From contig NZ_JRFU01000061.1 in assembly GCF_003122485.1 (NCBI RefSeq), positions 1 to 64,000 of the forward strand: 64,000 bases of DNA. Reading direction: 5' to 3'. Below are positions 51,048-60,466 of the stretch, piece after piece. The notes under the pieces are model-generated. The model ran no database searches. It was not told the DNA's origin and worked only from the letters and a program-made list of their open reading frames with translations. Position 1 is the stretch's first letter. Every line of letters starts with the position of its first letter. Source of the stretch: Eubacterium ramulus. GTDB taxonomy: Bacteria > Bacillota > Clostridia > Lachnospirales > Lachnospiraceae. Position numbers and translations under genes: made by a program.

Positions 51048-51608
51048 TTATCCTTTCGAGTTGAACTTCTTACGATTTGCTGCGTTAATAGCCGCATACT
51101 TATTAACAAGTTCTCTTTGACTGTGTTTCTTCTGTGATGGTGGAGTGTTATCTTTCTCGCAAACTCGGATAAGAGTCAACAAACTCTCCAGATGCCACTT
51201 TGCATACTCTGGTGGAATGTTCAGTGATATCATCCAACTGTAAATATTTTCAGCTGTAATGATCTGCCTACGACCTCGACCTTTCTCTTTTTCAGATGGA
51301 ACTGCAGTCATCGGATTTTTAATGTATTCCTGTATCTGAGCCATGTTCTGCTCGGTAAGTCTGCGATACACTTCTTCTGGAACTTTCTGGTTCACAACCA
51401 TGCAACGTATATAATCCATCGCTTCTTCTTCTGTCTTTTCAGTTGTTGACAAAAAGGGTTTGTGCCATCGCTGCTCCCATTTGTGGAGAGAAAGTAGAGA
51501 ATGCTCCAATTTCAACTCATAGTCATGGCCGAGCTTTCTGTAGACAAATTCCTCTTTTTCAGAGTCCCAGTCTTCCTCTTCAAACGCCGGAACAATAATT
51601 GATAACAT
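51048..51608 (-). CDS. tail assembly chaperone (second)
   Basis: 186 residues, helical and charged: LKLEHSLLSLHKWEQRWHKPFLSTTEKTEEEAMDYIRCMV, YSWMISLNIPPEYAKWHLESLLTLIRVC. This is the Gp13/14-like protein that usually sits between the first chaperone and the tape measure and often arises by frameshifting; here it has its own start and ribosome site (AGGGGGGAATAG). Confidence 0.75.
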   Translation of the reverse strand: MLSIIVPAFEEEDWDSEKEEFVYRKLGHDYELKLEHSLLSLHKWEQRWHKPFLSTTEKTEEEAMDYIRCMVVNQKVPEEVYRRLTEQNMAQIQEYIKNPMTAVPSEKEKGRGRRQIITAENIYSWMISLNIPPEYAKWHLESLLTLIRVCEKDNTPPSQKKHSQRELVNKYAAINAANRKKFNSKG

Positions 51609-51629
51609 TCTCTATTCCCCCCTATTGTT

Positions 51630-52058
51630 TTATGCCTGTGCTAAAGCACTCGGAAGCAGATCAGATGCCATCTGCTGTACTGCTTCTTTTGATACCTGCT
51701 TTCCATTTGGAATGATTCCGTTGATGAATTTACTGGCAGCAACATCATTAGTTACTAAATCCATAAACAGTTTGTTGTATGCTTCTGTCTGAGAAAATGC
51801 TTCGGAAAGCTCTTTGGATTTAATGAAGCGTCTTCCGTCCAATGACTTCTCGCCATAAGATTTGAGAATGATGTCTTTGAATGTTTTCATGATAGTCGCG
51901 CCATCCTGAGCAGAAACGATACGTTTGATCATCTCCTCAAAACCTCCCGGTGTGGATACAGACATTTCTGTAATCTCCGCCTCAGACAGATTAAAATAAA
52001 AGTCCTCTTTTCTCGGGTTTCCGTAATAATCCTCAAATTCAATAGTTTTCTTTAACAT
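51630..52058 (-). CDS. tail assembly chaperone (first)
   Basis: 142 residues: KTIEFEDYYGNPRKEDFYFNLSEAEITEMSVSTPGGFEEMIKRI, then KSYGEKSLDGRRFIKSKELSEAFSQTEAYNKLFMDLV. This is the usual phage tail chaperone that binds the tape measure before the tube polymerises. It follows the major tail protein by 71 bases. Confidence 0.8.
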   Translation of the reverse strand: MLKKTIEFEDYYGNPRKEDFYFNLSEAEITEMSVSTPGGFEEMIKRIVSAQDGATIMKTFKDIILKSYGEKSLDGRRFIKSKELSEAFSQTEAYNKLFMDLVTNDVAASKFINGIIPNGKQVSKEAVQQMASDLLPSALAQA

Positions 52059-52129
52059 AGTATTTAATCTCCTTTCGTCTTAAAAAGAAAAGAACCCCAT
52101 CGTGTAGACAGGGTTCTCCATTTTGATTT

Positions 52130-52795
52130 TTAAGCAGCTTTTGCCTGCTCGATCAGTGTTTTAAGCTCATTTGGTAATGGTAAACGTGCCTCTGCTTTGT
52201 CACTACCATACAGAACATCTTCAAGTGCTTTCATAACCTGTGCTCCAGCTTTAACAGAGTTAATTGTCACAGTAGCTGTTGGTTTCTTACCTTCAACATC
52301 AACTGGTGTTGTGGATACAGACCAGGACATTGTCATTCCTTCCGGAGATTCATTCTTAGAGTTATGTGCCTCTTCGGCCGGGGCTGCTAATCCGCCATAC
52401 ACAAGATGGAGCTCATAACCGTAATCCTCACCATCCGTATCATTGCCAAGAGTTGTTTTGTAGCACAGACCAAATTTCTGTCTTGTCTGCTGTCCGATGG
52501 AAACACCCTCGGCAAGTTCAGCTTCACCATTACATGGCTTGAACTCATCTGGATACATATAAGCTTCGATTGTTGCCGCGTAGGTCTCAGCTGAAAGAAT
52601 GTCAAGATATTTAATATCGTCAGCATACATTGCGGTTGGTTCAGCTCCAGAAGGGCTCTCTGTGATAGCTGTGATTCCGTTCCATGCGACTCCTTTAGGA
52701 TATGTTCCAGCAGTCATAGGATAAAGAGCACACTGTTTTACACCAGTTTCATAGCGTCGTTCGCCAGTCTGGTCCCAAACAAGTTTTTCAGGCAT
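52130..52795 (-). CDS. major tail tube protein
   Basis: 221 residues: GERRYETGVKQCALYPMT, KGVAWNGITAITESPSGAEPTAMYADDIKYLDI, EGMTMSWSVSTTPVDVEGKKPTATVTI. This matches the gp-type major tail protein of clostridial siphophages. No sheath gene follows, so the tail is non-contractile. Confidence 0.85.
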   Translation of the reverse strand: MPEKLVWDQTGERRYETGVKQCALYPMTAGTYPKGVAWNGITAITESPSGAEPTAMYADDIKYLDILSAETYAATIEAYMYPDEFKPCNGEAELAEGVSIGQQTRQKFGLCYKTTLGNDTDGEDYGYELHLVYGGLAAPAEEAHNSKNESPEGMTMSWSVSTTPVDVEGKKPTATVTINSVKAGAQVMKALEDVLYGSDKAEARLPLPNELKTLIEQAKAA

Positions 52796-52808
52796 TTATT
52801 TTACCTCC

Positions 52809-53114
52809 TTAAAAATATAGTGATATTGCGTCATGATAGAGATTATCGGCTTTATATGGGCGATCGTAATATGAATATGGGAATTTTAATATCTTATCAA
52901 TCGCTGAGTTAAATGGCCTCTTATCAATGACTGTGATTTCATACCGTCTTTTTTTCATATATTCTTGGTCATCTGCATGTTTTCTGCTCATGCCAGACAT
53001 ACTATATATGATGGCGGGGTATGTCAGTTTCAAACTCTCTGGGGGCTGATAGTATACATTTTTACTGCCTAAAGCTTCTTCGAGTTTAGCTTGTAATTCT
53101 AATCGGCTACCCAT
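52809..53114 (-). CDS. tail terminator-like protein
   Basis: About 101 residues from the ATG at 53114 (AGGAGGTG upstream). LELQAKLEEALGSKNVYYQPPESLKLTYPAIIYSMSGM ... RYEITVIDKRPFNSAIDKIL follows the pattern of the protein that caps the tail tube and joins it to the head. Overlaps the previous gene by 8 bases. Confidence 0.7.
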   Translation of the reverse strand: MGSRLELQAKLEEALGSKNVYYQPPESLKLTYPAIIYSMSGMSRKHADDQEYMKKRRYEITVIDKRPFNSAIDKILKFPYSYYDRPYKADNLYHDAISLYF

Positions 53115-53427
53115 TGTATACACCTCCTAGAGATAAAATTAGCCGAGGGCGTTGTGGTTCAATCTTTATGACTTTCCACTTCGTACCCTCGACTTCAACG
53201 TAAGCAATATTGGAACAATTCTGATAGGCGTACTGATCGGCGACAATGCTGACGGTTCCAGAAATAACTAAATCATCATTAATCCCTCCGGAGTTCTGAT
53301 TCTGCCAAGCGAAACCAGAATAATCTCCAAAGTATTCTCTGACGACATCCTGTTCTTCACCAACGTATAATCCCGGCTCTACTTCTTTAGTAACCGTATA
53401 CCCAACTTTGCCGTACCATCTTGCCAT
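53107..53427 (-). CDS. head-tail joining protein
   Basis: 106 residues, beta-rich: VGYTVTKEVEPGLYVGEEQDVVREYFGDYSG ... DLVISGTVSIVADQYAYQNCSNIAYVEVEGTKWKVIKIE. It is typical of the small stopper/neck proteins between capsid and tail genes. Confidence 0.65.
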   Translation of the reverse strand: MARWYGKVGYTVTKEVEPGLYVGEEQDVVREYFGDYSGFAWQNQNSGGINDDLVISGTVSIVADQYAYQNCSNIAYVEVEGTKWKVIKIEPQRPRLILSLGGVYNG

Positions 53428-53447
53428 TTTGAATTTTCCTCCGGATC

Positions 53448-53735
53448 TTACTTAGATTTCACTGTTGCAAGTTTTGCGGTTGTTGCTGCGGATGAATCAG
53501 CAGTCACGTATGTAACGGTGGCAACATCCTTAGTCACAGAACAGCTAACAGTTTTGTGCTCATTGCCTGAGGCGTCAACTACCAGCAAACCTTTAATGAA
53601 TGCATCATGCAGCTCACCACAAGATACTTTTGTTTTACAATCTTTCTCGAGATATGCGTAACCATCAGTTTTTGCATACACTTTACGGATTGCTACACGA
53701 TCATCATCTGCGTTCTGATATACTTTTTCAATCAT
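53448..53735 (-). CDS. small capsid-associated protein
   Basis: 95 residues: AIRKVYAKTDGYAYLEKDCKTKVSCGELHDAFIKGLLVVDASGN, then a Ser/Ala/Thr-rich tail. Directly after the capsid gene; it may be a decoration or head-fibre-like protein. Tentative. Confidence 0.5.
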   Translation of the reverse strand: MIEKVYQNADDDRVAIRKVYAKTDGYAYLEKDCKTKVSCGELHDAFIKGLLVVDASGNEHKTVSCSVTKDVATVTYVTADSSAATTAKLATVKSK

Positions 53736-53767
53736 GTCTTTTCTCCTTTATATGTCATTTCTAGTTT

Positions 53768-55576
53768 TTAAGCAGCTACAGCGCTCACCGGCTCCTCTAA
53801 CGCGATTGCGGAGTACGGTACAGTTAACGCGCCAGACAGTCTTGTCTCGAGCAGGTATTTGTACTTATTGAAGTCGATGTCAAAGTCTTCGAATTTAGTG
53901 ATTTCCCCACCTTTGGCAGACCCAAACTGATAATCAGACAGATTTACGAACAGACCAAGAAGTTTCTTGTCTTTATCAGTTGTGTCATCGTGACGAGTTA
54001 CGCCATCAAACTGCTCTACTGTATGAATTGCATTTACATTCAGAGCTGCTGCCAGATCTGTTTTAGAGTCATAGATTCTACGACCATTGAGATCTCTTGC
54101 CAGAAGCATTACGTTCAACAGATGCGGTGTACAGAACAGATCAAGACTGCCAGATCCTTTATATTTCTCTCTTGAGTACAGAGCTGCAGTGATGATTGCT
54201 TCAGCATAAATATAATTCTCACCGAAGTTTGCGCCTGTGTTTGTACCCTGAAGTTCTTTCTTAGCAGCTGCGATATCAACATCCTGATGAATGCAATACA
54301 GATCATCATCATGGTAAATTGATTTGATATGTGCTTCGTGGATTTTATCTTCATCGCCCTCGTCACGTCCGTCCCCAATGAGTGCCGCCAGCGCAAGCGT
54401 TTCATTCATTGTATGACGCATCTGAGTAAGCTGGTATCCTGCTGCGTCGAAATCGGTGATATCAAGAAGGTCGTCACGGTGCATATCAGATTTGATATAG
54501 ATTGTCTGCGGATCAAAAGAACGGCCGAGCAGAGTAATCTGAGCCATGTTCTTTTTGTAATCGCCTTTTCTCTGATAACCTTTAGCTTTCAGATCAGCGA
54601 TTCTAGCATCGGCGAATCTTGTTCTTACTCTTGCGAATGGTGATTTATGAATCTTACCGATAACATAATCAACCCATGTCTGGTCACGCTCAAGGGTATC
54701 CGGAGCGCCCTTTTTCAGAAGCTCATATTCCGGGAATAATTTGCCAACTGTTTCCTCAGAAAAAATACTGTGGGATAAGGAATTGTTCTGTTCATCAAAA
54801 ATTTCCATAGCTGCACGAAGACTTCCTACACCAGACTGTTTTGCCAGTTTCATAATTTCCATCTCATCTGCATGTGTAAGAACGCCGCCATCTTCCATTT
54901 CTGGATCGTTATCGAATACATTATGTTTCATTTCGTCATCATCTCCTTCATCATTATTTTCAGCACCAGCATCTTCCAGTGCCATTCCAACAATTGCGTC
55001 AACAGCATCGCGCTGCTCCTGATTCATGGTACCAAGGATGTCCGCAATTGTTTTTTCTTTGTTTTCATCTGCCATTTTCTGGTCTCCTTTTTCTTTTTTC
55101 TCTGCCTCATCAGAGTGGAAAAGTTCAAACTCTTCGCCACTGTAAATGACAGCTTCTTCTTCGGAAAATTCTCCGTGCGAAAGTACAGGCTGAATTGATG
55201 CTCCAGGATTCGCGCCAGCCAGCACTAGACTTACCTCACGAATATTTCCGTGCATAACATTTTTTCCTGCTTCTTTAAGCTGATTTGCAAAGATTGAAAA
55301 AGCTGTAATGTCTCCGTGCTCAACTAATTTTTTCGCGTTCTGCCCGGTTTCGGTGTCATTGAATTTAACAAACGTAAATACACCATTGCCTTTATTTTCA
55401 AGCAGAGCGTGACCAAGTACAGCATCCACGCTGGTGTGGTCGTGATTCCAAACTAATGGGACAATCTGGCCATCATTGTCTTTAAACGCATCTGGCATAA
55501 TTGTTCTTCCGTCAGAGCATTTAACATTCGCTTTGGTGGCCCAACCACAACAGTCGTAATCTTTTTTACTAACCAT
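53768..55576 (-). CDS. fused prohead protease and major capsid protein
   Basis: About 602 residues from the ATG at 55576, which overlaps the portal stop and has GAGGG upstream. Residues about 1-150 are an S78-type prohead protease (LVWNHDHTSVDAVLGHALL with the catalytic His; REVSLVLAGANPGA with the Ser). A charged linker (about 155-260) may be the scaffold/delta region. Then an HK97-fold capsid domain (MNETLALAALIGDGRDEGDEDKI ... GSLDLFCTPHLLNVMLLARDLNGRRIYDSK ... KYKYLLETRLSGALTVPYSAIAL). In many related phages these are two genes; here one polypeptide must cut itself. Confidence 0.85.
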   Translation of the reverse strand: MVSKKDYDCCGWATKANVKCSDGRTIMPDAFKDNDGQIVPLVWNHDHTSVDAVLGHALLENKGNGVFTFVKFNDTETGQNAKKLVEHGDITAFSIFANQLKEAGKNVMHGNIREVSLVLAGANPGASIQPVLSHGEFSEEEAVIYSGEEFELFHSDEAEKKEKGDQKMADENKEKTIADILGTMNQEQRDAVDAIVGMALEDAGAENNDEGDDDEMKHNVFDNDPEMEDGGVLTHADEMEIMKLAKQSGVGSLRAAMEIFDEQNNSLSHSIFSEETVGKLFPEYELLKKGAPDTLERDQTWVDYVIGKIHKSPFARVRTRFADARIADLKAKGYQRKGDYKKNMAQITLLGRSFDPQTIYIKSDMHRDDLLDITDFDAAGYQLTQMRHTMNETLALAALIGDGRDEGDEDKIHEAHIKSIYHDDDLYCIHQDVDIAAAKKELQGTNTGANFGENYIYAEAIITAALYSREKYKGSGSLDLFCTPHLLNVMLLARDLNGRRIYDSKTDLAAALNVNAIHTVEQFDGVTRHDDTTDKDKKLLGLFVNLSDYQFGSAKGGEITKFEDFDIDFNKYKYLLETRLSGALTVPYSAIALEEPVSAVAA

Positions 55577-56819
55577 TTTGATTTTCACCCTCTTCGTATT
55601 CATAGTCTTCTGGCGATGACCGATTTTGGTCTGCCGGCTGACTAATGTTATTATTTACAAGTTGATCTGCCATTGGATCTGCTGACGGCTTCATACCGAT
55701 TACCTGTCTCAATTCATTAGAGGTCATGATACAGTTACGGGTGAATTTGTCCGCAATCTCAGCAATATTACTAATAGGAACCAATTTAAATGGATCCTGA
55801 AAGTACATGATTGTCTGCCCCTGTGTTCGAGCAGTTTTTGTCAGGAATTTTCGTTTCATTTCGTCAACAATTGCCGATACAATTGGTTCAATAGTTCGGT
55901 TCATATAGTTCAGCATTGTCTTTTCATCTGCTGTGCCATCCATAACCTCCTGTGTTATACCAAGCTGGCTGTACACAAGGTTTGTCCAATATTCGACCTG
56001 TTTAAGAAGATTGTTCTCAACCGAGCGATTGAGCTGAATAATTTTTTCTGTTCCGTCGGCATACGCAACTCCATACTTGGAGTTAGATAGCTGTTCTTCT
56101 AAAGCTTCTCTTCGTTCCTCTGCAAGTTTTCTTTTAGATTCCGAACGTGTAGTATAGGGTAACTGAATAATCAAATTTAACTTATTCGATGCCGTTTGTT
56201 CATCTGTCACATCTAATAAAGCCAACTTTCTTTTCAGTCGCTGCACTGTCGAGTTCGGTTCATTAATTACTTCATACAGAGGATTCTCAACAATACCGAT
56301 CATTCGCTTAGGGAACCATCTCTCTTCTTTTTCGCCAGTAGTATCGTTGTATAATTGAACGTAAACATGCTTGGGTTTCCATTCCAGAATTTTGCCAGTT
56401 CTCATGGAGGCAACATCAAATGAATCACTGATTAAAGGATCGTCACCATATGTGTCTACTGGAACAATTGCAACTACGCCCTCATCTAGCATCGAAAGGA
56501 CAATATCCTGAATAAATGATCTTGGAGTCTGATCACAATTCGCTTCCAATGTTAAACACGAATTTAATCGGGAATCTTTTTCTTTCACAAAACTTCCATT
56601 ACTATCAATTTCGCAGTGTTTGATATCAATCTGTGCTACGTCTAATGAAATTCGATTGAAGATTGATGTGATGATTGACTTCTCATTACCTCTACTTAAT
56701 CTAGCTTTATCTGGACGAAAAGAATAACCGGAGCCTGACACTCCGTAAGAGTATGTCGGGTCCCGGTTAAGAAACGCATTCCAGGCATGTTTCAGCCTGT
56801 TTCCAATATTTAATTCCAT
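55569..56819 (-). CDS. HK97-family portal protein
   Basis: 416 residues: SGSGYSFRPDKARLSRGNEKSIITSIFNRISLDVAQIDIKH, SFIQDIVLSMLDEGVVAIVPVDT, YWTNLVYSQLGITQEVMDGTADEKTMLNYMNRTIEPIVSAIVDEMKRKFL, MTSNELRQVIGMKPS. It forms the dodecameric ring for DNA entry and tail attachment. It lies between the Tad2-like gene and the protease-capsid gene. Confidence 0.9.
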   Translation of the reverse strand: MELNIGNRLKHAWNAFLNRDPTYSYGVSGSGYSFRPDKARLSRGNEKSIITSIFNRISLDVAQIDIKHCEIDSNGSFVKEKDSRLNSCLTLEANCDQTPRSFIQDIVLSMLDEGVVAIVPVDTYGDDPLISDSFDVASMRTGKILEWKPKHVYVQLYNDTTGEKEERWFPKRMIGIVENPLYEVINEPNSTVQRLKRKLALLDVTDEQTASNKLNLIIQLPYTTRSESKRKLAEERREALEEQLSNSKYGVAYADGTEKIIQLNRSVENNLLKQVEYWTNLVYSQLGITQEVMDGTADEKTMLNYMNRTIEPIVSAIVDEMKRKFLTKTARTQGQTIMYFQDPFKLVPISNIAEIADKFTRNCIMTSNELRQVIGMKPSADPMADQLVNNNISQPADQNRSSPEDYEYEEGENQNG

Positions 56820-56835
56820 TTTGAATTCCTACTTC

Positions 56836-57330
56836 CTATTCAACAAACTTCCAATCATCTGCCAACATGTCTGCCTGTGATGCTAACCATCCCATCTGAA
56901 CACCAGAAGTTCCGACAAAAGCAATAGCTTTGTTTCCGATAGCATCATGTTCACAATTTACTGCATTTCCTTCCGCAGTTTTATATGAAATTCCAGTTGC
57001 AAGTTGGATATACTGTTCTTTTCCGTTCCAACCTTTACGTGCCACTTTCATTCCACGTTTCAGATATTTAATTGCTTCTCCAAATGAAAATGTAGCTTCT
57101 CCTCCCAGTTCCGGGCAATTCTCACCATCTGCCAGCACCCACTCATCAGAGCAGATATTTTCAAACGTATAATCTGGAATTTGTGTCTCTCTGATATCCA
57201 GCTCTTCACCGTCTTTTGTGTGAATAATAATGGTCTGCTTCTCTTTGGACCAGAACCAATAACCACCCCATGACGGGAGTTTTACTTTGGCTCCCTGTTT
57301 CATTGCTTTAAATGCTTCGTCAAATCTCAT
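56836..57330 (-). CDS. tad2: tandem Tad2-like (DUF2829) protein, predicted Thoeris inhibitor
   Basis: 164 residues from the ATG at 57330, placed by AAGGAG upstream. The C-terminal half (FSFGEAIKYLKRGMKVARKGWNGKEQYIQL ... QMGWLASQADMLADDWKFVE) has the full DUF2829/Tad2 signature. The N-terminal half (MRFDEAFKAMKQGAKVKLPSWGGYWFWSK ... SDEWVLAD) looks like a second, diverged copy. Tad2 proteins bind and sequester 1''-3' gcADPR, the signal of Thoeris defence. It sits inside the packaging/head operon between terminase and portal, so it would be made late or constitutively with virion proteins. Being two domains on one chain is unusual for this usually single-domain tetramer. Confidence 0.8.
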   Translation of the reverse strand: MRFDEAFKAMKQGAKVKLPSWGGYWFWSKEKQTIIIHTKDGEELDIRETQIPDYTFENICSDEWVLADGENCPELGGEATFSFGEAIKYLKRGMKVARKGWNGKEQYIQLATGISYKTAEGNAVNCEHDAIGNKAIAFVGTSGVQMGWLASQADMLADDWKFVE

Positions 57331-57440
57331 GTGCTGTTTTTCTCCTTTCTTATATACCAACAACAGAAGGCTACTCGCCGTCACCTCTTGCGGTTTTCAC
57401 CTTATAAATTTGTTGCCGGTCTAACTAAACGTAAATTCAT

Positions 57441-59204
57441 TTAATCAAACATCTCCCTGTTAATCTTATATGCTACATATGCATCCATCATAGCGGCCAC
57501 GGAATCGATTTTTGCATCATAGCGGTTTTTCAGTAATTTACGATTACCATTGGTGTCTTCGATTGTAATGCAGTTACCCATGGTAAATGTCATAAGAGCC
57601 TCATCGAACAGAAGCATTCTGTCTTCGGATAATTTCTTCAATTCTCCTAGCGGTACTGATTCTGTCTTAGCCCCCTGAATTACTTTCACTACACCATACT
57701 CTCCGTTTTCTCTGCCCCATCTTTCCACAAATTCTTTCGCATTGTACGGATCATATCCGAAACACGAAACATCATACTGACATTCTTCAATGTGCTGGTC
57801 CAAGTCGTCATACACTTGCATCATATCTAATACAGTTCCAGGCATAACAACTAAACTACCTTCCTGTAAGAATTCGTCGTACTTGATTCGCAGAGCAGTA
57901 GGCAGTTTTTGCATTGTTCTTTCTGTAATATAATTTCGGGTTTTAACACCAAATGATCCATTGGCTAATGGGAATAAGAAAGTGAACGAACAGAAGTCAT
58001 CACCTTGAGAAAGATCGGCGCCAAGTGCACACGGCATTTGCCAGAATTCTCTGTGTCGGTGACATAGCGTCTCTTCGTATGTGAAGTAATATGTGTATCC
58101 CTCCATTGGAATACCAAATCGTTTTGCCAGAATATCGTTTCTTACCGCGGGGTTCTTTTCTGCACGTTCAACGTCAAGCTGGTACGTTTCGTAACTTACC
58201 GTAATTCCAATGTTTGGATTTGCTTTCATCCACATCCGTGGGTCATTGACCTCATCGATAGAATCCAGCTTGTACCAGAAAATGGAAGTGTGCGGAGCAT
58301 TGTACTCGCTTTTGAGTATGCTCATCAATTCCATTTTGATTGTATCGCCCGGTCCATTTCGGACGGTACCTTCCGAGCTAACAGCGATGATCAGATAGTC
58401 ATCATTCTGTCCGCCACTCTGTTCTTTACGAGCTCCCTGTTCCAATGCGCCGACAACATCCTCACGAACATCGCCAGACAGCCACTCATCAACAGTAGCG
58501 CATTTAACTCGGAGACCCTGAAGCTTGTCAATCGACATGGGTCGTACTTCAAGCAATGAGCCTGTGATGAAATTCTGGATGCCTTTCTTAGTGCTTGCTA
58601 ACATGACTCTGTCAGCAATAGAACCGGTAGTGTTTCTAAGTGACCCTTGTGTGAGAAACTGGAAGAACGGACCTTTTGCTCTCGTGATGGCGGTTCTGAT
58701 AGGCGACATTACCTCGTCAGCCTGCGCCATTGTTGGGGCGGTTGTTACTTGATGTGTTGTAGATGTGTCTATATTTAAGAAGTAACTCTGAATCAATGAC
58801 TCATACATTGACTTAGATGCGCCTCGAGCAACAATCAGATACTGCTTTGTGATCAGTCGTTTTCGGATGGTTTTCTTCACATAATGACCACCATGCCCAT
58901 CCGGATCTGGTTGATATACGCTACGTTCTACATAGTAATACCAGCCAAAAATCTCCTCAGCCCAAAGTTTAAATGAATCTAGCATATGAAGATCTTCGCC
59001 ATCAGTAAGTGTACATTCATTCTCGCTATACTCAACGAATCCTTCAACCGCTTGGTCATCGTACCATACACCTGGATTTGCTATGAGTGCATCAATACGG
59101 TTCATCTCCATGGAGATTTCTTCGCAAACCGGTATTTCGCCTCTTATTACGGCATCTCGAAACTTGCCATAATACCTCGGTGTGGCAGTATTCGAAAGTG
59201 CCAT
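57441..59204 (-). CDS. terL: terminase large subunit
   Basis: 587 residues from the ATG at 59204 (AAGAGG upstream). ATPase: Walker A-like VARGASKSM, Walker B CATVDEWLSG, and LIIAVSSEGTVRNGP as the coupling region. Nuclease: ALGADLSQGDDF, SCFGYDPYNAKEFVERWG and KIDSVAAMMDAYVAY, supplying acidic metal ligands. It packages DNA into the prohead through the portal. Confidence 0.92.
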   Translation of the reverse strand: MALSNTATPRYYGKFRDAVIRGEIPVCEEISMEMNRIDALIANPGVWYDDQAVEGFVEYSENECTLTDGEDLHMLDSFKLWAEEIFGWYYYVERSVYQPDPDGHGGHYVKKTIRKRLITKQYLIVARGASKSMYESLIQSYFLNIDTSTTHQVTTAPTMAQADEVMSPIRTAITRAKGPFFQFLTQGSLRNTTGSIADRVMLASTKKGIQNFITGSLLEVRPMSIDKLQGLRVKCATVDEWLSGDVREDVVGALEQGARKEQSGGQNDDYLIIAVSSEGTVRNGPGDTIKMELMSILKSEYNAPHTSIFWYKLDSIDEVNDPRMWMKANPNIGITVSYETYQLDVERAEKNPAVRNDILAKRFGIPMEGYTYYFTYEETLCHRHREFWQMPCALGADLSQGDDFCSFTFLFPLANGSFGVKTRNYITERTMQKLPTALRIKYDEFLQEGSLVVMPGTVLDMMQVYDDLDQHIEECQYDVSCFGYDPYNAKEFVERWGRENGEYGVVKVIQGAKTESVPLGELKKLSEDRMLLFDEALMTFTMGNCITIEDTNGNRKLLKNRYDAKIDSVAAMMDAYVAYKINREMFD

Positions 59205-59210
59205 ATGCAA

Positions 59211-60086
59211 TTACCTCTTTTTGTCTTCTAATAGGAGCTGAGAAACATAGCTTGCTCCTCTACTCACTGTGCCCGGATCAATGTCACGATAATTTGCTTC
59301 GTAATATGGTGCATCTCTATCGCGATCAGGATTGTATGTGCTCTTTCCAGATCCTTCTACAGTTCCAGACCACGGACTGTCGTCAGATTTATTTTGGCTT
59401 GTGCCTGAGTTTTTCTGAGTTGACCCTGCATCAGATTTCTTACTCTTTCTTTCAGCGTAAGGGCCTTCTTTGAAATGTTTCTGATTTTCATCGATTATTT
59501 TTCGATTTGTATAATCCTGAGCCATCTTTTTTAATCGTTCAGAATAACTGTCTTTCTTGTCACTGAGACCAAGTTTGTCTTTAATCTGTTTTTCGCCATA
59601 CTCCAAAAGTAGTTTCGTACCTTTTTCTTTAGCACCATCTAGCAACATTTCACCAATGCTGGCAATGTATTTCTGACCTTTACTTCTTGTATCTGGCATA
59701 AGTGATGCTAACTTTTGTTCCAGCCGTAAGCGTTCAATTTTTGCAGCGATCTCTTCGTTAGACATATTCGTCATCGATTTTGATCCGGATGCTTTTTTAC
59801 TCTGATTTGACGGATTGTCAGAAAATTTCCGTAGCTGTTTACCACCAGTGATATGACTGTACTTCTCTTTATACTTAAGAGCTTTCTTTCGCCCTTTTAG
59901 TGTCATAGAACCATCAGACTTATAATACTTTTTATTCTTGGTATCTTTTGTAAACTCATCGTAGCCGTACTGGGTCTTCAGAGCACGTTTCTTTCCAGCA
60001 TAAGTAAGACTTCCATCTTTATTCTGATATCGGCGGACACCCCATTTCATGCCGAGGACGCCATGATGGTATAATTCATTCGCCAC
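59211..60086 (-). CDS. phage protein with the HHGxxGxKWGVRR motif
   Basis: About 291 residues from a GTG at 60086 (AGAGGG upstream) that puts the motif ELYHHGVLGMKWGVRRYQNKDGSLTYAGKKR right at the N-terminus, as in many clostridial phages. The rest is lysine-rich and helical with disordered stretches. The motif also occurs fused to head proteins in other phages, so a role in head assembly or DNA entry is likely but unproven. Confidence 0.7.
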   Translation of the reverse strand: MANELYHHGVLGMKWGVRRYQNKDGSLTYAGKKRALKTQYGYDEFTKDTKNKKYYKSDGSMTLKGRKKALKYKEKYSHITGGKQLRKFSDNPSNQSKKASGSKSMTNMSNEEIAAKIERLRLEQKLASLMPDTRSKGQKYIASIGEMLLDGAKEKGTKLLLEYGEKQIKDKLGLSDKKDSYSERLKKMAQDYTNRKIIDENQKHFKEGPYAERKSKKSDAGSTQKNSGTSQNKSDDSPWSGTVEGSGKSTYNPDRDRDAPYYEANYRDIDPGTVSRGASYVSQLLLEDKKR

Positions 60087-60447
60087 TGTTTGTTTCACCC
60101 TCTTTCTGTTTATTACATTCATATTCCAGATTAAGCCGCCACTCCCATTCAGCAATCTGATTTTTCATCGCATCCGCAAGAGTGGAGCTTGTTGGCGGGT
60201 CAAACAGTATTCGAACTCTGAGACACACATAAGTTTTAACAGCTTCGTAATTCTTATCATCGCCAAGGAAATTTGACCATGTAGCTGTACTGTCTGTAAT
60301 CAGAAATGGTTCAGACGGTCCGACACCGATCTGGCGTAATCCCATAAGAACGGTATTAATGTGCATTATCAATTCGTCATTGAAGTGATCATAGCTTTCT
60401 CCGATTCCGACAGCTTTGGCGACGGTTTCTAAAATGCTTTCATTCAT
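60076..60447 (-). CDS. gp6-like head-tail connector
   Basis: About 123 residues from the ATG at 60447 (GAGGT upstream): MNESILETVAKAVGIGESYDHFNDELIMHINTVLMGLRQIGVGP ... YVCLRVRILFDPPTSSTLADAM. This helical pattern is the HK97 gp6-type adaptor, found upstream of the terminase here rather than after the capsid. Confidence 0.75.
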   Translation of the reverse strand: MNESILETVAKAVGIGESYDHFNDELIMHINTVLMGLRQIGVGPSEPFLITDSTATWSNFLGDDKNYEAVKTYVCLRVRILFDPPTSSTLADAMKNQIAEWEWRLNLEYECNKQKEGETNSGE

Positions 60448-60466
60448 AAATTCATACCTCATAAGG

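Noticed and set aside
51600-51640. Programmed frameshift between tail chaperones at a run of six G
   Set aside because: The G run lies after the stop of the first gene and is well placed as ribosome site for the second, which has its own ATG.
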